From positions 95,332 to 159,331 of the forward strand of contig JBBHKE010000135.1 in assembly GCA_037447655.1 (NCBI GenBank): DNA of 64,000 bases, written 5' to 3'. Both the position numbers and the translations under genes were made by a program. This DNA comes from Zygnema cylindricum. Its lineage: Eukaryota > Streptophyta > Zygnematophyceae > Zygnematales > Zygnemataceae. Positions 43,736-55,800 of this stretch are shown here, piece after piece. Within the stretch, counting starts at the first letter, position 1; every line of letters starts with the position of its first letter. The notes beneath the pieces are model-generated. The model saw only the letters and a program-made list of their open reading frames with translations, was not told the origin of the DNA and did not search any database.

Positions 43736-45420
43736 TGATTGCTGGAATGGAAGCACTTCGAGAAGCATTACCGGGCTTAATGTCGGAACCTGTATAATAT
43801 TCGTAGGACAGTTTCCGGGTTAGTCAAAGCAATTTATCCAAACTCACCTTACCCAAACCTACAGTTTGAAGTTCCCATTTGACCAAGCCGCCTAGAATGC
43901 TGTAGAATATGAAATGCAAAATTGCTACTGGGAAGCCCATGACCGTCCCAAAGCGATCCCGAAAGAACCAATTGTACCACCATAGAACAATCCTCGGCTT
44001 AACAACCAGCCTCTTAAGGTCCCAGCCATGGGAACTCCATCAGTTACTCTCAAAAATAGACTATGTTTCCTATGTGGTAAAACGGGACACAATGCCCGAA
44101 TGTGACAAGACAAAAGTGCCACCTGTACACATTGCAAGCAAACTGGGCATTACTTCCAACATGTCATTTAAAAAACCTATAATTTTGTTATCATAAATAA
44201 ATTAAGAGTTGGTGGCATTCTCGCTTGATCCGCAAAATTAGTTCAACCGGTTAAAAAACCGGAGAAAGACACCACTCCACCTAAGGTATTTCTAGAGGGA
44301 GAGAATGGTTGAAAATGCAAGAGTAAATGGCGGCCATGATGAAAGAACAGTTTGCAGCCTTCATGACCCAAATGAAGCCACAATTTACGGGCACGGCTCG
44401 CACCGTTGTACACATGCCCACGTTGGCGGGTCGAATCTTACAAGATTTCATTGTCCAACAACAAGTGGCTAGTTTCGATATAGGTAAACCGATCACAACT
44501 TTGATGGCAATACTCCTAACACATGCATTCCTTTGTCATTTACTAAAGCACCTTTTCCTCTTTTGTCTCAAACTGCTTTAGTCATTACGGGTGAAGCTCT
44601 CAACATAAATGATCAAACAATACATGAGGCACATGGTGTGAAAGAATGCTTGTGCATTCTATCAACCATGTTTTTTGATATTACAAACCACCTCTCTTCC
44701 TCCGAGAGCTGTGCTACATTAGCCGCTTTACAAGTACTATTGCTGCACATAAATCTTGCGGTTGTTCAAACTATTTTTGTAGAAAAGCGAGGTACCCTCG
44801 ATCCTCATATCAATATTTTGGATGACGGGAAAGGTTTATTGTTGATCAATGGTATAGCCCCTTCCCCTCCCCTCATGCATACGGGTGCAAAGCCTGTGAT
44901 ATTGGGCTCTAGTTTTGCACTCAAGCTAGGTCTAACTCTTTCAAAGATCTCCCTTAATGTTTTGGTCACTAAATGTAGTGACTATGAATGATTAGTAGGA
45001 CAGGACATTGTATTTTAAGTAGGGGATGGATTTGACCTGCATGATGAAACATTTTCTTATAGGCCCACTGACTACTTAGAACGCAAAATCTGCCTTCCAC
45101 TAATTTCGGCTAGGAAACCCATGCATGTCATGGCGCATTCAACCACCTTCATACCATCATTTTCAAGGAATTCGGTGGCGGCCGGAATATTTTCATCTGT
45201 GTAGGTGGAATAAATTATGCCCGGTAGTTTTTCTTTGCCAATTTTTTTCAGTAATCCCGAATTTCTTATTGATAAAAGGGAATTTGACCGTATCTATAAC
45301 CAAACCTTGTCGATTCCGCTATATTCAGTCTCTCCACCACTTCACATCCCTAGAAACTCTTATAGATTATCTCCATCATCTAGAAACTTGTCTTATGAAG
45401 TCCTCATTCTAATAGATTGG
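43736..45420 (+). pseudogene. Gag-protease pseudogene of a gypsy-type element
   Basis: An ATG at 43736 begins MIAGMEALREALPGLMSEPV before stops. Two zinc knuckles occur at 44064-44162. The first (CFLCGKTGHNARM) has its fourth ligand replaced by TGA. The second (CTHCKQTGHYFQH) has His for the final Cys. The frame 44533-44991 contains a retropepsin-like region LINGIAPSPPLMHTGAKPV then ILGSSFALKLGL, in which the catalytic Asp of D-T/S-G is His at codon 116. LVGQDIVF (~44994) after a stop fits the flap-to-C-terminal part of plant gypsy proteases. Inactivated in both gag and protease. Confidence 0.65.
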
Positions 45421-45899
45421 TGATTTTTGACATCCTTGTGGGAATTGACACTTCCCTCCTTACCTATCTCCGAAATGGATTATTAATCTGATGTTATTAT
45501 TCTATCGAGATCAATTCGTTGGCACGAAAAACACAACTTCATCACTGTAACCTGTTGAATTTTCAATAACTACATTTGTTACCGAATCCTCATACGAGCA
45601 TATGCATACTCGCCCACAAGACATCCAGATTGTGGGCAACCATCACATCATAGAGATTGAGCCGGTCCATCTAGTTTTTGTCTGATGGGAGTGCTAGGGA
45701 ATTTCTTGGGCTGAGAAAGGCCTCAGATTGATGGATCTTTGTACTATTTTTTTTTTAATTTCTTCTCATCTTTTATTTCCTACAAAATTTAGAGCATTTT
45801 ATGGGATGTATCTTGGAAAATGTCGCAACTTATAATGATCTAAAACCTACGGTCATGGCTGATTATCAACTGATCGAACAATTAATTGATTTGAACAAA

Positions 45900-46970
45900 G
45901 ACTTTATTCAGATCAATGGGAGTAGTACATCCATTTGTAAACATCTGCAATTTTACAAAAAATATAGACGTCGATAATTGTCGTTGTTTTTGTCGGCGTC
46001 ACCAATTGTCAAAATTTTCGTAGTCGTCTTCAATAACACTAGTTGTACCTACGTCTTCAATTTTCAAATTTCAAATTTTTGATTATATTTTCGCACTTTG
46101 GGGGTACTTTCGTGTGTAACCGAAACTTTAATCTTGTAATTGTTGTTTTAGCGAAGATTTTCTGTACTAGTTTCAAAGCATTCGTATGTAAATTATTAAA
46201 TTCATTTTTTTAGATTGTGACGAATATAGACGTGGGTGTAATTTGTGAGGGTTGTAGACGACTACAAAAATTGCGACAATTGATGGCGTTTACAAAATAG
46301 CGACGATTGTACACGTCTAGCTACTTGTGAAATTGTAGATATTTATGGTTTGTGACATTTTAACTCCATGATCAAATTTTCATAGCGTCGACATCAAAAT
46401 TCTAAAACTTTTCGCCATGGTTTCCCGATTTTGTTTTTTAGTGTTTTCTCACTCTACTCGCCATCAAAATACGTCCAAAGATAGTCGAAATAAATTATTT
46501 TTAGAGATCTTCTATTTGGTACCCTTATTTATGTTTTTCCTTGCAATAAGTGAGAGATAGACGTGGTAGTGTGAGAGGGAGAGAGAGAGAGGTGATTTTA
46601 TGGGCTTCGCTTTTGCGAAATGACGTCCGTTGGTCGAGACCCCCTCCACGTGCCCTGTACGAAAAATAGCGCACGGGAAAAAACCACGCACAGGTTGGAA
46701 ATGTGTTGTGGGTTTTTTTTGGTACCCCACGCACAAAAAATGTCAAAATCTTCAGACATGTGCGAAAACACCTGCCTATTCGCTCACATCATGGAATATT
46801 TTTTAAAATCACCTTGCAAGGTGATTTTATATAAAGTTTGAAGATGAGCGGGAAGGACGCGAAAGTGGGTCGAAATGTGCTCGACGACAAACTGCATCAC
46901 GCTACGCGATAAACTCCAATACATATAAAGTTTAAAAATAACGCAAATTGTACGATAGTAAACGGTGGTA
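45900..46970. mobile_element. Long-TIR element family, copy 2
   Basis: Matches to the copy at 24340-25600 occur in order: the CGTCTTCAA-type block (~46051), TAACCGAAACTTTA (~46118), GTTGTAGACGACTACAAAA, GGTTTGTGACATT, TTTCGCCATGGTTTCCCGATTT (~46410), AGAGATCTTC and GTGAGAGATAGA, GGTCGAGACCCC, AAAAATAGCG, and the tail GTTTGAAGATGA (~46838). The left arm is shorter or more diverged than in copy 1. Frames at 46512-46841 are not recognised. Confidence 0.5.
46804..46829. repeat. 26 bp perfect palindrome
   Basis: The half-site TAAAATCACCTTG is followed immediately by its exact reverse complement with no loop. It lies near the tail of the long-TIR element and just upstream of the hAT copy. The related tail at 30700 lacks the perfect symmetry. 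Confidence 0.9.
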
Positions 46971-47620
46971 AATTGTACGGCGGTTCATTCACCAAAAAAA
47001 AAAAATCCGGTTACACTCGGTCAAGCAAAAAACGAAAAATAAATAAATTTTTGTACTTCTTTTTTCCAACATTATTGTACTTTGTACTTTTGGTATTGTG
47101 GAAGTACGTGAAATCATGATTAGCGTTGCAAATCTGACACGGTACAAACACCATTCATTTCACGAATAATACTAAGATAAGGGCCGCAAATCGTAATCTA
47201 TTGTAAAGTGTCAATTATGCACATTATACGGTGTTTCCAAAAATATGTCAAATAATTATTTCAATATCACGTGACAGATTGTAATCATTGGCTTACTCAT
47301 ACATCGTACATGTTTCCACATACATATCATATTATTATGTCAAAGTCATGCGACATGTAGTAATTATTAGATAATAAATCAGCAGAAATCGAATTATTAC
47401 CTCAATTTCCCATGACAAATCCTCATTATTAGCTTACTCACATGTTTCAAACAATAAATCGATAAATTTAATTGCTATTTAAGTTAGAAAAACTTTACCA
47501 CGAGACAAACAAAACTTAGTCATGCACCAAAATGGAGAAAAACATTCTCGCTTCTCTTAAAACTAGAATCCAAAACGAACTTCAAAATTAAAAAATGGTG
47601 AAATTGCTCATTATTACCTA

Positions 47621-50600
47621 GTGAAAGAAAGCAAGGCCACTTCAAGTTGTTGGAAAAAATTTGAACATGTCTATGAAACTAAAACATTAAACAAATGCAT
47701 AGTAAAAGAGGAAGGTTTTGTGCCTTGTAATAAATGTTTCAAAGTTTATCAATACAAGTCAGCAAACAGTATTTCAACAATTAACACTCACACTTTGGCC
47801 GACGCGGATGGTTATAGAGGACTTCTTCGTAAAATTTTTCAAAAACGAGGGCGAAAATGAGTGATCGAAAAAGTATTGCAAAAATCGTATCGTTGATGTT
47901 TTGCGAGGACTTTCGAGCATTTTTGATGGTCGACGATCTAGGTATAACTTGTTTTGAATTTCATTTAGGATGAGCTTAAAGTATTTTTCATTATATCTTT
48001 GTTCTGTTAACATATTTATATTCTTGAGCTTAATCACTATTTTTTCATCTATAATTTATAATTGTACGCTTATTTTTATTTTGTTATTATTATTTGGTAT
48101 GTCATGATGTTGTTTTGGTATAAACCTTATTTATCGATCATGGTTAGTAATTGTATAATAAGTTTTATATTTTTTGTTCCCATGTTTTCAAGCATTCTGT
48201 CAAGCATTATTTAATGTTGGTGTTTCGTCCAACAAAAGTGTTGACATTGACTTGTTACTTCCGTCTGTCAATATCATAAAAAACTACATTATATCTTTTG
48301 CCAAAGATATTCAAAGTTAGATCATCCCAAAACTTAAACAAAATATTGATAAGAATATTTTTGTCCCATTTACAACTGATTTTTGGACCGAGACAATAAA
48401 AAAAAACCTCATTCAGGTTAGTAACCGCTCATTTTATTGACAAATATTTTAAACTTTAAGTGCAAACACTTCTAGTTGATCATTTTCCGGAGGAAAAACA
48501 TTCCGCCGATAATGTTTTAACGACTTCCAAAAATTGTTTAACCAATTTTGAAATGTCAAATTTTGATGTTTTGCAAAATCTTTGCGTTGTTTTGACCAAC
48601 GATGGCTCGAACATGTGTGCGGTTGAAGATATACCGAGTATGTTTTTTTGGATACCTTGCGCGGACCATAAAATTGCTACAATTGTGACAACGATTTTGA
48701 ACAAGAGCAAAAATTTCAAAAAATATAAATACGATGTGGAAGTTCTTCAAATGTTTTATCTAATTGACGTGTGGAAATCATTGGTCACGTTTTTCAAACA
48801 TAATAATTTACAAAATCTTTTGAAAAACACTTTAAAAAAAGAAAACAAAACGTGGTGGAATTCTTTGCTCCGCATACTTGAGAGTAATTACGATGCATTC
48901 AATGAGATAAGACTAATCGCTCAAACAAAATAAAAATAGAGACTTTTGCTTGTATTGATATGACTGTCCTTATCGAACTTAAAAGATTTTTGGAAAGGTT
49001 TTAAGAAGCGACTCTAAAGTTGGAAAAATTCAAAAAAACACCTTTACATTTGGTTTTGTTTGAAACATTGTCTCTCGATAACCACTGTAAGATTAGAAAC
49101 AAATCTTACAATTGTCAAGCTTGTGTGCGTTTTCGGCTCACATTAATTTACCCAAGATTTCCAAGCCCTTTCAACCCTTTACGGTCACCAGTGTACGGAA
49201 AAGGGAGTGCTCCAAACCGGACAACATTCGTGTATTCCCCAAACTAAGCGCAACGCACTTTATTTCGCGTCTTACGGAGGCCAAACGACAAAGTAATTTC
49301 GCCTCAAAGATTGCAATTTCTTTACATGGGACAAGTTGCCACCAACCCTCGTGAAGAGTACGTTGTGGAATTTCACGTAACTTTTAGGATTGTCATCTAG
49401 ATTATGCGGTTAGATGTCAATAAGAATTCAATTCTGGTCCAATTGACTTTCTGTCCATTTATTACCTTAGGTCAAAGTTTGGCGTTTTCGTGTCATTTTT
49501 CAGTACTTTGTCATGTACTCTCAGCCGCGTCTTTAGTCGCAATCGGAAGTAAAAATTCTGGCTTAGAGTGTGGTACGGATTATATTGTCTTATATCAATT
49601 CAATAGCACTTGTTGTCCTCTTATTGGTTGATTGCATAGCGTTGATCTTTGGACCTGAAATTGGACAAACTTTGATGTAAAAGGCACTTGGGTCTAAAGG
49701 AGATAGGTTGCTTTTTCAGTACTGTCTCTTGAGTAAACCCCTTGAAATTCCAAGCAAACCTTTTGTTGAAGAATCTTTGTTTTGTGTGTGTGTTTTGACT
49801 GTATTGTCATCTTGGTTTTGAATCTGTCTTTTGAGGAGATCGTAGTGCGGGCGGTTAGTTGGCACTATCCAGCCTTTGGGCGATTTAGACTTTTTTCTGT
49901 TGAAACCGAGAAGAGTCATGTCGGTTTCAAGCTGCAAAAACCGAGGGGTGAAGGAGGAACTTACCTGGTTTTGGTACCATCGGGAAAGATTTCGTCTTCT
50001 CATTTTGTCATTGTTGCTTCTCGGGGTATGTTGAGCTTGCTTTGCTATCATTCTATCTTTATTTTATTTTCTAGGGAAAGGTGATATTGTTAAACCTGAA
50101 ACGGCCCATTCTGTTTAATTCCTATATTTTTGCGTGGGAGTTTCTTTGTGCCCTCTTTGGTAGTCCTTTTTGGCTTCGGCGGTGTTTTAGCCGGAGTAGG
50201 ATGCTAGAATTTTTTGCATCAGGGCAGTGGGTTTTGAGAGAGCGTTGGTTAGATTTCTAGCGGATAAGCACATAAATTGGGATTCCAGCCCGATTACCAA
50301 AACCCAACCTTTTTTACGCGGCTAGATGGTGAAAGGAAAGGGGAGGGGGTATCTTTTTCACCTGCCCACGCATTCATTCTCATTGCTTGTCCTATTTGTC
50401 TCTGCTCTTTTCCATGCATGTCCACAGGAGGGATGGTGGCAGAAATGGGCATGATCACTATCACGGGAAGAATTTGCATCTGGGGTTATTTGTAGGACTC
50501 TTATGTAGTCTGCAGCTGGCCGTTGGTCTTTACTTTATGTTTCCCAAGCACGCTCGACACAATGACGTTGAAAGAAAATGTCCCGTCAATTCCCCAAACT

Positions 50601-51217
50601 TGCAAAAAATTGAAACAACTTTTTGTAAAATTTGCACTAGTGAAGTAGGGCCTTGATGAGTATTATGTTGTCCTAACTCTCTTAGATCCTGACAAATTTT
50701 TTTTTTTGAAATAATTGTGGTATCGAATACCAAAATTGAAAGCGCAAGGGTCTAACTTCAAGAAATCGCAAATGACCTCGGTGATGATGTTGATTTCGGA
50801 AGTCCTCAATGTATCACAAAAAAATGAAAAACATCGCAATTTAAAGACGATTTTTACAATTTTTTTGGTGAGAGCGATGAGGAAATTGAGGTTGTTATCA
50901 CCAACGACAAAATAACGCTCGTTAGTGATGAATTGAAACATTACTTTGATTTAAAATTAACGAATGAGAAAAGATTGAACTTTAACATACTTGAATGGTT
51001 GAAAAAAAAATCAAATGTACCTGCGAAAGATGGAGGATTTGTGATTCTAGCTGGTGTTGCTAGATCTATTTTAACTATTCTTGCTTCTAGCTCCATGTCT
51101 AAATGCAATTTGTCGGATGCTCAGAACACGATAACAAAAAAAAGGAGCTTACTAGCGGCTTTAATTGTTAGTGAACTTTTGTATGTTAGATCTAACCGAG
51201 AACTTTTAAATTCTTAG
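47621..51217 (+). pseudogene. hAT transposase pseudogene, copy 2, split
   Basis: Blocks in order: BED-like region ATSSCWKKFEHVYE and FVPCNKCF (47621-47770); FVPFTTDFWTE with the first catalytic Asp (~48360); the RNase H-like core at 48460-48933 with VVLTNDGSNM (second Asp kept), CADHKIATIVTTIL and TWWNS where copy 1 has TRWNS; a C-terminal segment cut after 49108 by the solo LTR and resuming at 50560 (DVERKCPVNSPNLQKIE); and the dimerisation domain at 50933-51217 (ILAGVARSILTILASSSM). Stops and frameshifts lie between blocks. Copy 2 keeps some residues lost in copy 1 and the reverse, so they decayed independently. Confidence 0.9.
49113..50559. mobile_element. 1,447 bp solo LTR in the hAT transposase
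   Basis: It starts TGTCAAGCTTGTGTGCG and ends GCTCGACA, giving the TG...CA termini (TGTC/GACA) of an LTR. A 4 bp direct repeat CAAT flanks it (49109-49112, 50560-50563). The corresponding place in hAT copy 1 (CTTACAATGACG, minus strand near 38460) is uninterrupted and contains one CAAT, an exact empty site. No internal domain is present, so the element was removed by LTR-LTR recombination. A second copy begins at 52176. Confidence 0.9.
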
Positions 51218-52175
51218 TTTTTTGTTCTGTTTTGTTTTCTAATCATTGTTTTTTTTTTAGCATTAATTACATATATTTTTTTCTTTGACTTTGTTTTTAT
51301 ATTTCACAATTTTTCTAGTGTTTTTCTTTTTTTTCTTAAACTTGAATGCTTATTTTTACCAAATTACCAAAGCACAGTATTTATACCACCTTTAGATTAA
51401 TAGATTTTGTGTAATTTTAAGCTTGAGGTTGAGAATTTGTAGAATAGAGTAACATAAAAGGAGGTTATATTTTTGTATTTCTATATTTGATACTACAAAA
51501 TATTTTTTGTTTTTTTTTGCCTATAACAAAGTGTTTTTTGCTAATTGAGTTTCCATGTGAAAAACTTTTTTTTTTTCAAACATACATAATAATTTTTTTT
51601 TGCATAATTCATAACATAGTATTGTAGTCGAAAGAAAAATTGTCCAAAAACATGTAGCAAAAAAATTAGATTTGCGAGAGAAAAACCATCAACATAAAAG
51701 TTTAAACATCAACATACGAGTTTAAATATTAATATAAGAGTTACACACAAAATTTTAATGATTAAGACTAAGAGGTACAAGCAAAGTTAGATGTACCACT
51801 ACATCCCTCATTGTTATTGGTGTTAATAAGTCGTTACTATTTATAGTCTTTACTATGTAGCTTTTGTGTTCGTAAACGCCGGTCCGTTAGGAGTTAACCT
51901 ATTTTGGAGCGTGACATAACCTGATCGGGCGTCGATTACTCAGATTTTGAAAAAAAACATACGGTAGGTTTCGATTATTTAAAATTTTGACTATTGCGAC
52001 CTCTGATTAGCCCTAAGTGCGATTCGCGGTGTAATGATGTACATGTAGCAATATAGAGAAATCGAAGCTTGCAAAATAGAGAAATGGAAAATGTGAAGCG
52101 CTTCTCTGTCGATTTCGATTTGTGTATTAGTGTACGGATGGCCTACTGCATTTTAAATTTGACTTTTCTATACGG

Positions 52176-53240
52176 TGTCAAGCTCGTGTGCTTTTCAGGC
52201 ACATCTTTATATCACTTAGGATTTCCGGGCCCTTTCTCCCTTGTACAGTCCCTAGAATACGAAGGAGTAAGTGCATCCAGCCAGACCAGATCCTTGTATT
52301 CTCTAAACTGAGTGGAATGCATTTTACTTCGCGCCAGACAGAGGCTGGACGGTCTATTTATTCCGCCTCAAACATTGCAATTCCGTTACATAGGTTCAGT
52401 TCTTTTGGGGGGTACATTTTGGATCGCCACGTAACTTTTGGGATTGTCGTCAAGATTGTGCTGTTAGCTGTCCGGTGGAATTCAGTTCAGGTTCAGCTGA
52501 CTTTCGGTCCATTAATTAACTTAGGTCAAAGTTTGCCACTTTCGTGTCATTTACAGGACTTTGTCTTATAATAGTGGAACAAATAATTACTTCCGACCGC
52601 GAATCTAGCCGTAGTTAGAAGCACAATTTTTTGCCTCGAGTGCAATACGGATTAATTTGTCATATGTCAGTTCAATTACACTTGCTTGCAGCTAATTTGT
52701 TAATAGCATAGCTTTGACTTTGGACAAACTTTTGATGTATAAGGCACTTGGGGCCGAGCGAGACAAGTCTCTCTTCAGTATTGTCCCCTGTGAAAACCCT
52801 CAGAAAATTCCAACAAACCTTTTTTTGGGAGAAACTTTGTTTTGTTTTTCACTCCTTTGCCATCTTGGTTTTGGACATGTCTTTTGTGGGAATCATAGTT
52901 CGGGCTGGTAGTTGGCACTATCGTCCCTTTGGGTGATTCTTGGACTTTTTGATTTTAAAATGGAGAAGAGTCTAGTCGATTTCGAGTTGCGGACACCGAG
53001 TGGTGAAGGAGTACCATACCTATTTACGATACCATTGAAGAGGGGTCACCTTTTTCTCATTGTCATCGTTAATTTCTGGAGTATGTTAAGCTTGCTTCGC
53101 TATCTTTCACATCTTCTATCTTTTATTCTATTTTTTGAAACAACCAATCATATTTATTTCAATATTTATAGGTGGTAGTTCATTTGTGGTTTCGTTGGTA
53201 GTTCTCTTTTGCATTGGCTTGACCTTTCCAGAGTAAATTG
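52176..53240. mobile_element. Second copy of the 1.4 kb LTR family
   Basis: It starts TGTCAAGCTCGTGTGC and follows the solo LTR through GGCCCTTTC, CCAGACCAGA, GGTCAAAGTTTG, TTTCGTGTCATTT, GCCATCTTGGTTTTG, TAGTTGGCACTATC and GTGGTGAAGGAG-type blocks. Homology becomes hard to follow after about 53240. Divergence from the solo LTR is considerable (judged by eye), so it is an older or different subfamily member. Confidence 0.75.
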
Positions 53241-54129
53241 CAACGCAACAGTTGGTTATGAAGATAAAAGTGTTATAGACTTCTATTGGATAAAAAACAG
53301 TACTGAAAAGCTACCCCTATCCACTCGGAGAAGAGGGGATAGGAGCCTTGACTTTAGAAGCTTTATTTTTAGAAGTGAGCTCGAGTTACTTTAATTACTT
53401 CTTCTCTCGTTACCTCTTTCATCATAGAGGGAGGAGAGACTCTTGATAATGAATCAAGAGAGCATGGTAGGCAAGAGAAGCCCGTACGGGAGGAAAGGCC
53501 TTAGGTGTCCGAGGAATTTGTACCCATGGAGACTGTCTTTGACACTCCAGCCAAGGAACCATCTAAGGTCCCTTCTTCTCCATCTCCTCCTAGTCTTACT
53601 CCCGAACATTACCCCTCCTTGTAGAGGCCGCCAAGGCGTTTGCCAAAGGAAAGAGGGAGTTGTGGGCTCAAGATCAGGAAAGGAACAGAGTGTCGCCCAG
53701 GGCCCAGCAAAAGAGGCAAGCACAGAGGGAGCCCATTTTGGTCCTCTTCCGGAGATCGAGCTTCATACCCGATCTAAGATACCGAGGGCCAAGATTTAAA
53801 TTGACCCTTCGGTTTTGACAGATCCATGCCGTCTTGGTCGTAAGGAACTCCTTGCCCTTCACGACCTCTATGAGTTGAAGGTGAAAAAATAGTTGGTGTA
53901 GAGAGTGGCTCTGACGGATCAAGCTTGGCTTGTTAGACTTGTGTGAGGGGTGGTGGAGATCTTGAGCACTTCCGCGGAGAGTAGCTCTTCTCAGTCGGCA
54001 CCAGACAAGTCTTGAAGGGCTCCCTATTCTCGCCACCTCCATCTTCCTCTCAAGACATTATAGCCAGCAGGCCTTTCGAGGACGCACCACTTCGCAGTCT
54101 CGCACAGGCCAAGGTGGTAAGGCCAAGGT
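53241..54129. other. Unassigned sequence, perhaps internal domain of the adjacent element
   Basis: Frames at 53443-53799 (plus) and 53674-54042 (minus) are not recognised. Its position after an LTR copy and its mixed composition suggest a retrotransposon interior, but no motif supports that. Confidence 0.35.
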
Positions 54130-55372
54130 TTACTATCCCTCTATCTCTCTTCGTCCTCTCTCACTCCTTAAACCTCCCCCAATCACCCCCTCACCCTCTC
54201 CCCCTCTCTCCCTCTCAACCTCTTACCCTCTCCTTCCCTCTCTCCCTCCACTACTCCCTTTCTCCCTTCTCCCACTCGCCACTTTTCCCTTAACTCCCCA
54301 CTCACCCACTACACTTGTCACCCTATTTCGCTTGCCCCCCTTCTCTTCTCCCCCTCCCATCACCCCGCTCCCACCTTATCCCTCTCCTCCTCCCCCTCGC
54401 GCCCGCCAATGAACCCCTTCTCCCCCTCCTGCCTCCCCCTCTTCCATTCTTTTCCTCTTCCTTTCTCCCCCTTCTCCCCACAACCTCTCTCCACCTCTTC
54501 CCCTCCCCCCCTGCACTACCTCCCTCGACACTTCCCCTCTCTTACTTTCCCCCTCTCTCCCTCCCACCACCCCCGTCTCCACCTATCTTTACCTCCCTTT
54601 CACCATTCCCCCTCTTCCCGGCCCCCGGCCTACCCCCTCCCCTCCTCCTCTAGCTTGCTCCATTTCTCCTTTCCCTTTCTTGCCATCACTTTGAGCTGAT
54701 ATTTCCACACCCCAGTTATCTCCTTAGCCCCCTCTCCCCCTCTCTTTCCCTCTCTCTCTTCCTCTCACCCTCGCACTCTCCCTCTCCATCCGTTCCTCGC
54801 ATTTTCTCCTATCTTCACTTTCACCATCTTCTCCCTCTCCCACCTCTCTGTCCCTCCTTCCACCTCTTCCCCTCTCACTCTCTTTCCTTCTCCCTCATTC
54901 CCACCTCTCTCCCTCTTACCCTCTTTCCCCATCTTCCTCTTTCCCCCAGTACATATCTCCAACTTCCTCTCCTTTCCACCTTGCCCTCCCTTTTACCTTC
55001 CCTTTTTCTCCTTCCCTCTCCCTCTCTCACTAATCCTCTCTTTTTCCACCTCCATCTCCCCCTCTCCCTCGGCCCCCTGCCCCGTCATTGTCTGGCCCCC
55101 TTGCTCCCTCATCCCATATTCCCCTCACCCCTCCTATTCCCTTTTATCCATGCAACTGTCGTCTTCCCCCCTCACTCCTTGTCTCCCCTTCTTCTCCTCT
55201 CTCCTCTCTCCCCCCTCCCTTCCCCCGTTCCCCCCGCCTCCCTTCTCGACTTCACTCCTATTTTACTCCAATTTCCCTTTCCCGCTCCACCTCCCACTCC
55301 TCAACCCTTCTCCCCTTTTGCCCTTTTTCCACTCAACCACCCTCCCTCGCCCCCATCAATTCCATTTAATTC
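54130..55372 (+). repeat. 1.24 kb polypyrimidine tract
   Basis: C/T-rich throughout on the + strand, with CCCTCTCCC and CTCTCCCTC words; single purine-bearing breaks (for example TTTGAGCTGAT at 54690) interrupt it. It ends immediately before module copy 4. All frames within are low-complexity artefacts. Confidence 0.92.
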
Positions 55373-55380
55373 AGATTTAA

Positions 55381-55800
55381 TAAACCAACCATAGCGTCAT
55401 GTGTCTTACAATTCTTTGAGGGATGTCAGTTGACCGATGGACGATGGAATGCTTTCACTCAACGAATTGATATGAAGATATCTGTGACAATAGGTATCCA
55501 TAAAAAAAATCCTAAAATGAAATTGGTAAACCGTATATATCCAATAACATTTTTCAAAGACACTATCGCATTTGTTTACATGCGCCCCCTCTCCCCTCTT
55601 TCCTCTCCCCTCTCCCCTCTCCTCCACCACATGACATTTTGTCACACTTTATCACTTATTCTTTCCACTTATATCAAAAAATTAATAAAAAAATCAATGA
55701 TTAATTTTCAATAGATAAAAACAAAATTCAAATAGATAAACTTCATGACAAAAAATTACATGAAAAAATAGAATACTTAAAGGTCAACGGAATAAAAAAT
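55381..55800 (+). repeat. Pyrimidine-tract-associated module, copy 4
   Basis: Landmarks in order: AACCATAGCGTCATGTGTC, TTACAATTCTTTGAGGG, ATGTCAGTTGACCGATGGAC, GATGGAATGCTTTCACTCAA, GATATCTGTGACAATAGG, CAAAGACACTATCGCATTTG, a short C/T block, TTTGTCACACTTTATCAC, TTATTCTTTCCACTT, TAAAGGTCAACGG. It is flanked by a C/T tract on the left and a G/A tract on the right, exactly as copy 1 is. Confidence 0.85.

Larger units (their letters stand above)
41950..45800 (+). mobile_element. Degenerate Ty3/gypsy-type element
   Basis: Gag zinc knuckles and a protease-like region (see 43736-45420) give the identity and the plus orientation. The ~1.7 kb before gag (41950-43700), T-rich with a (TA)n run at 42740-42766, has no coding content and is the expected position of an LTR and leader, but no second LTR copy exists in the window to confirm it. 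After ~45420 only fragments such as MADYQLIEQLIDLNKDF (~45855) remain, and no RT was recognised. Confidence 0.6.
46975..52005 (+). mobile_element. hAT element, copy 2, with a solo LTR inside
   Basis: It is the same family as 35717-40671, in plus orientation. The right end TATTGCGACCTCTG stops at 52005 and the sequence before it (GGAGCGTGACATAAC, GATTACTCAGATTTTGAAAA) matches the ends of 29610 and 35717. The left terminal repeat is absent: homology starts at about 46980 (CGGTTCATTCACC), so the outer ~130 bases are lost. A 1,447 bp LTR plus 4 bp duplication interrupts the transposase. The right flank runs directly into TGCGATTCGCGGTG then TA, a MITE terminus, so the element apparently inserted close to a MITE end. 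Confidence 0.85.
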
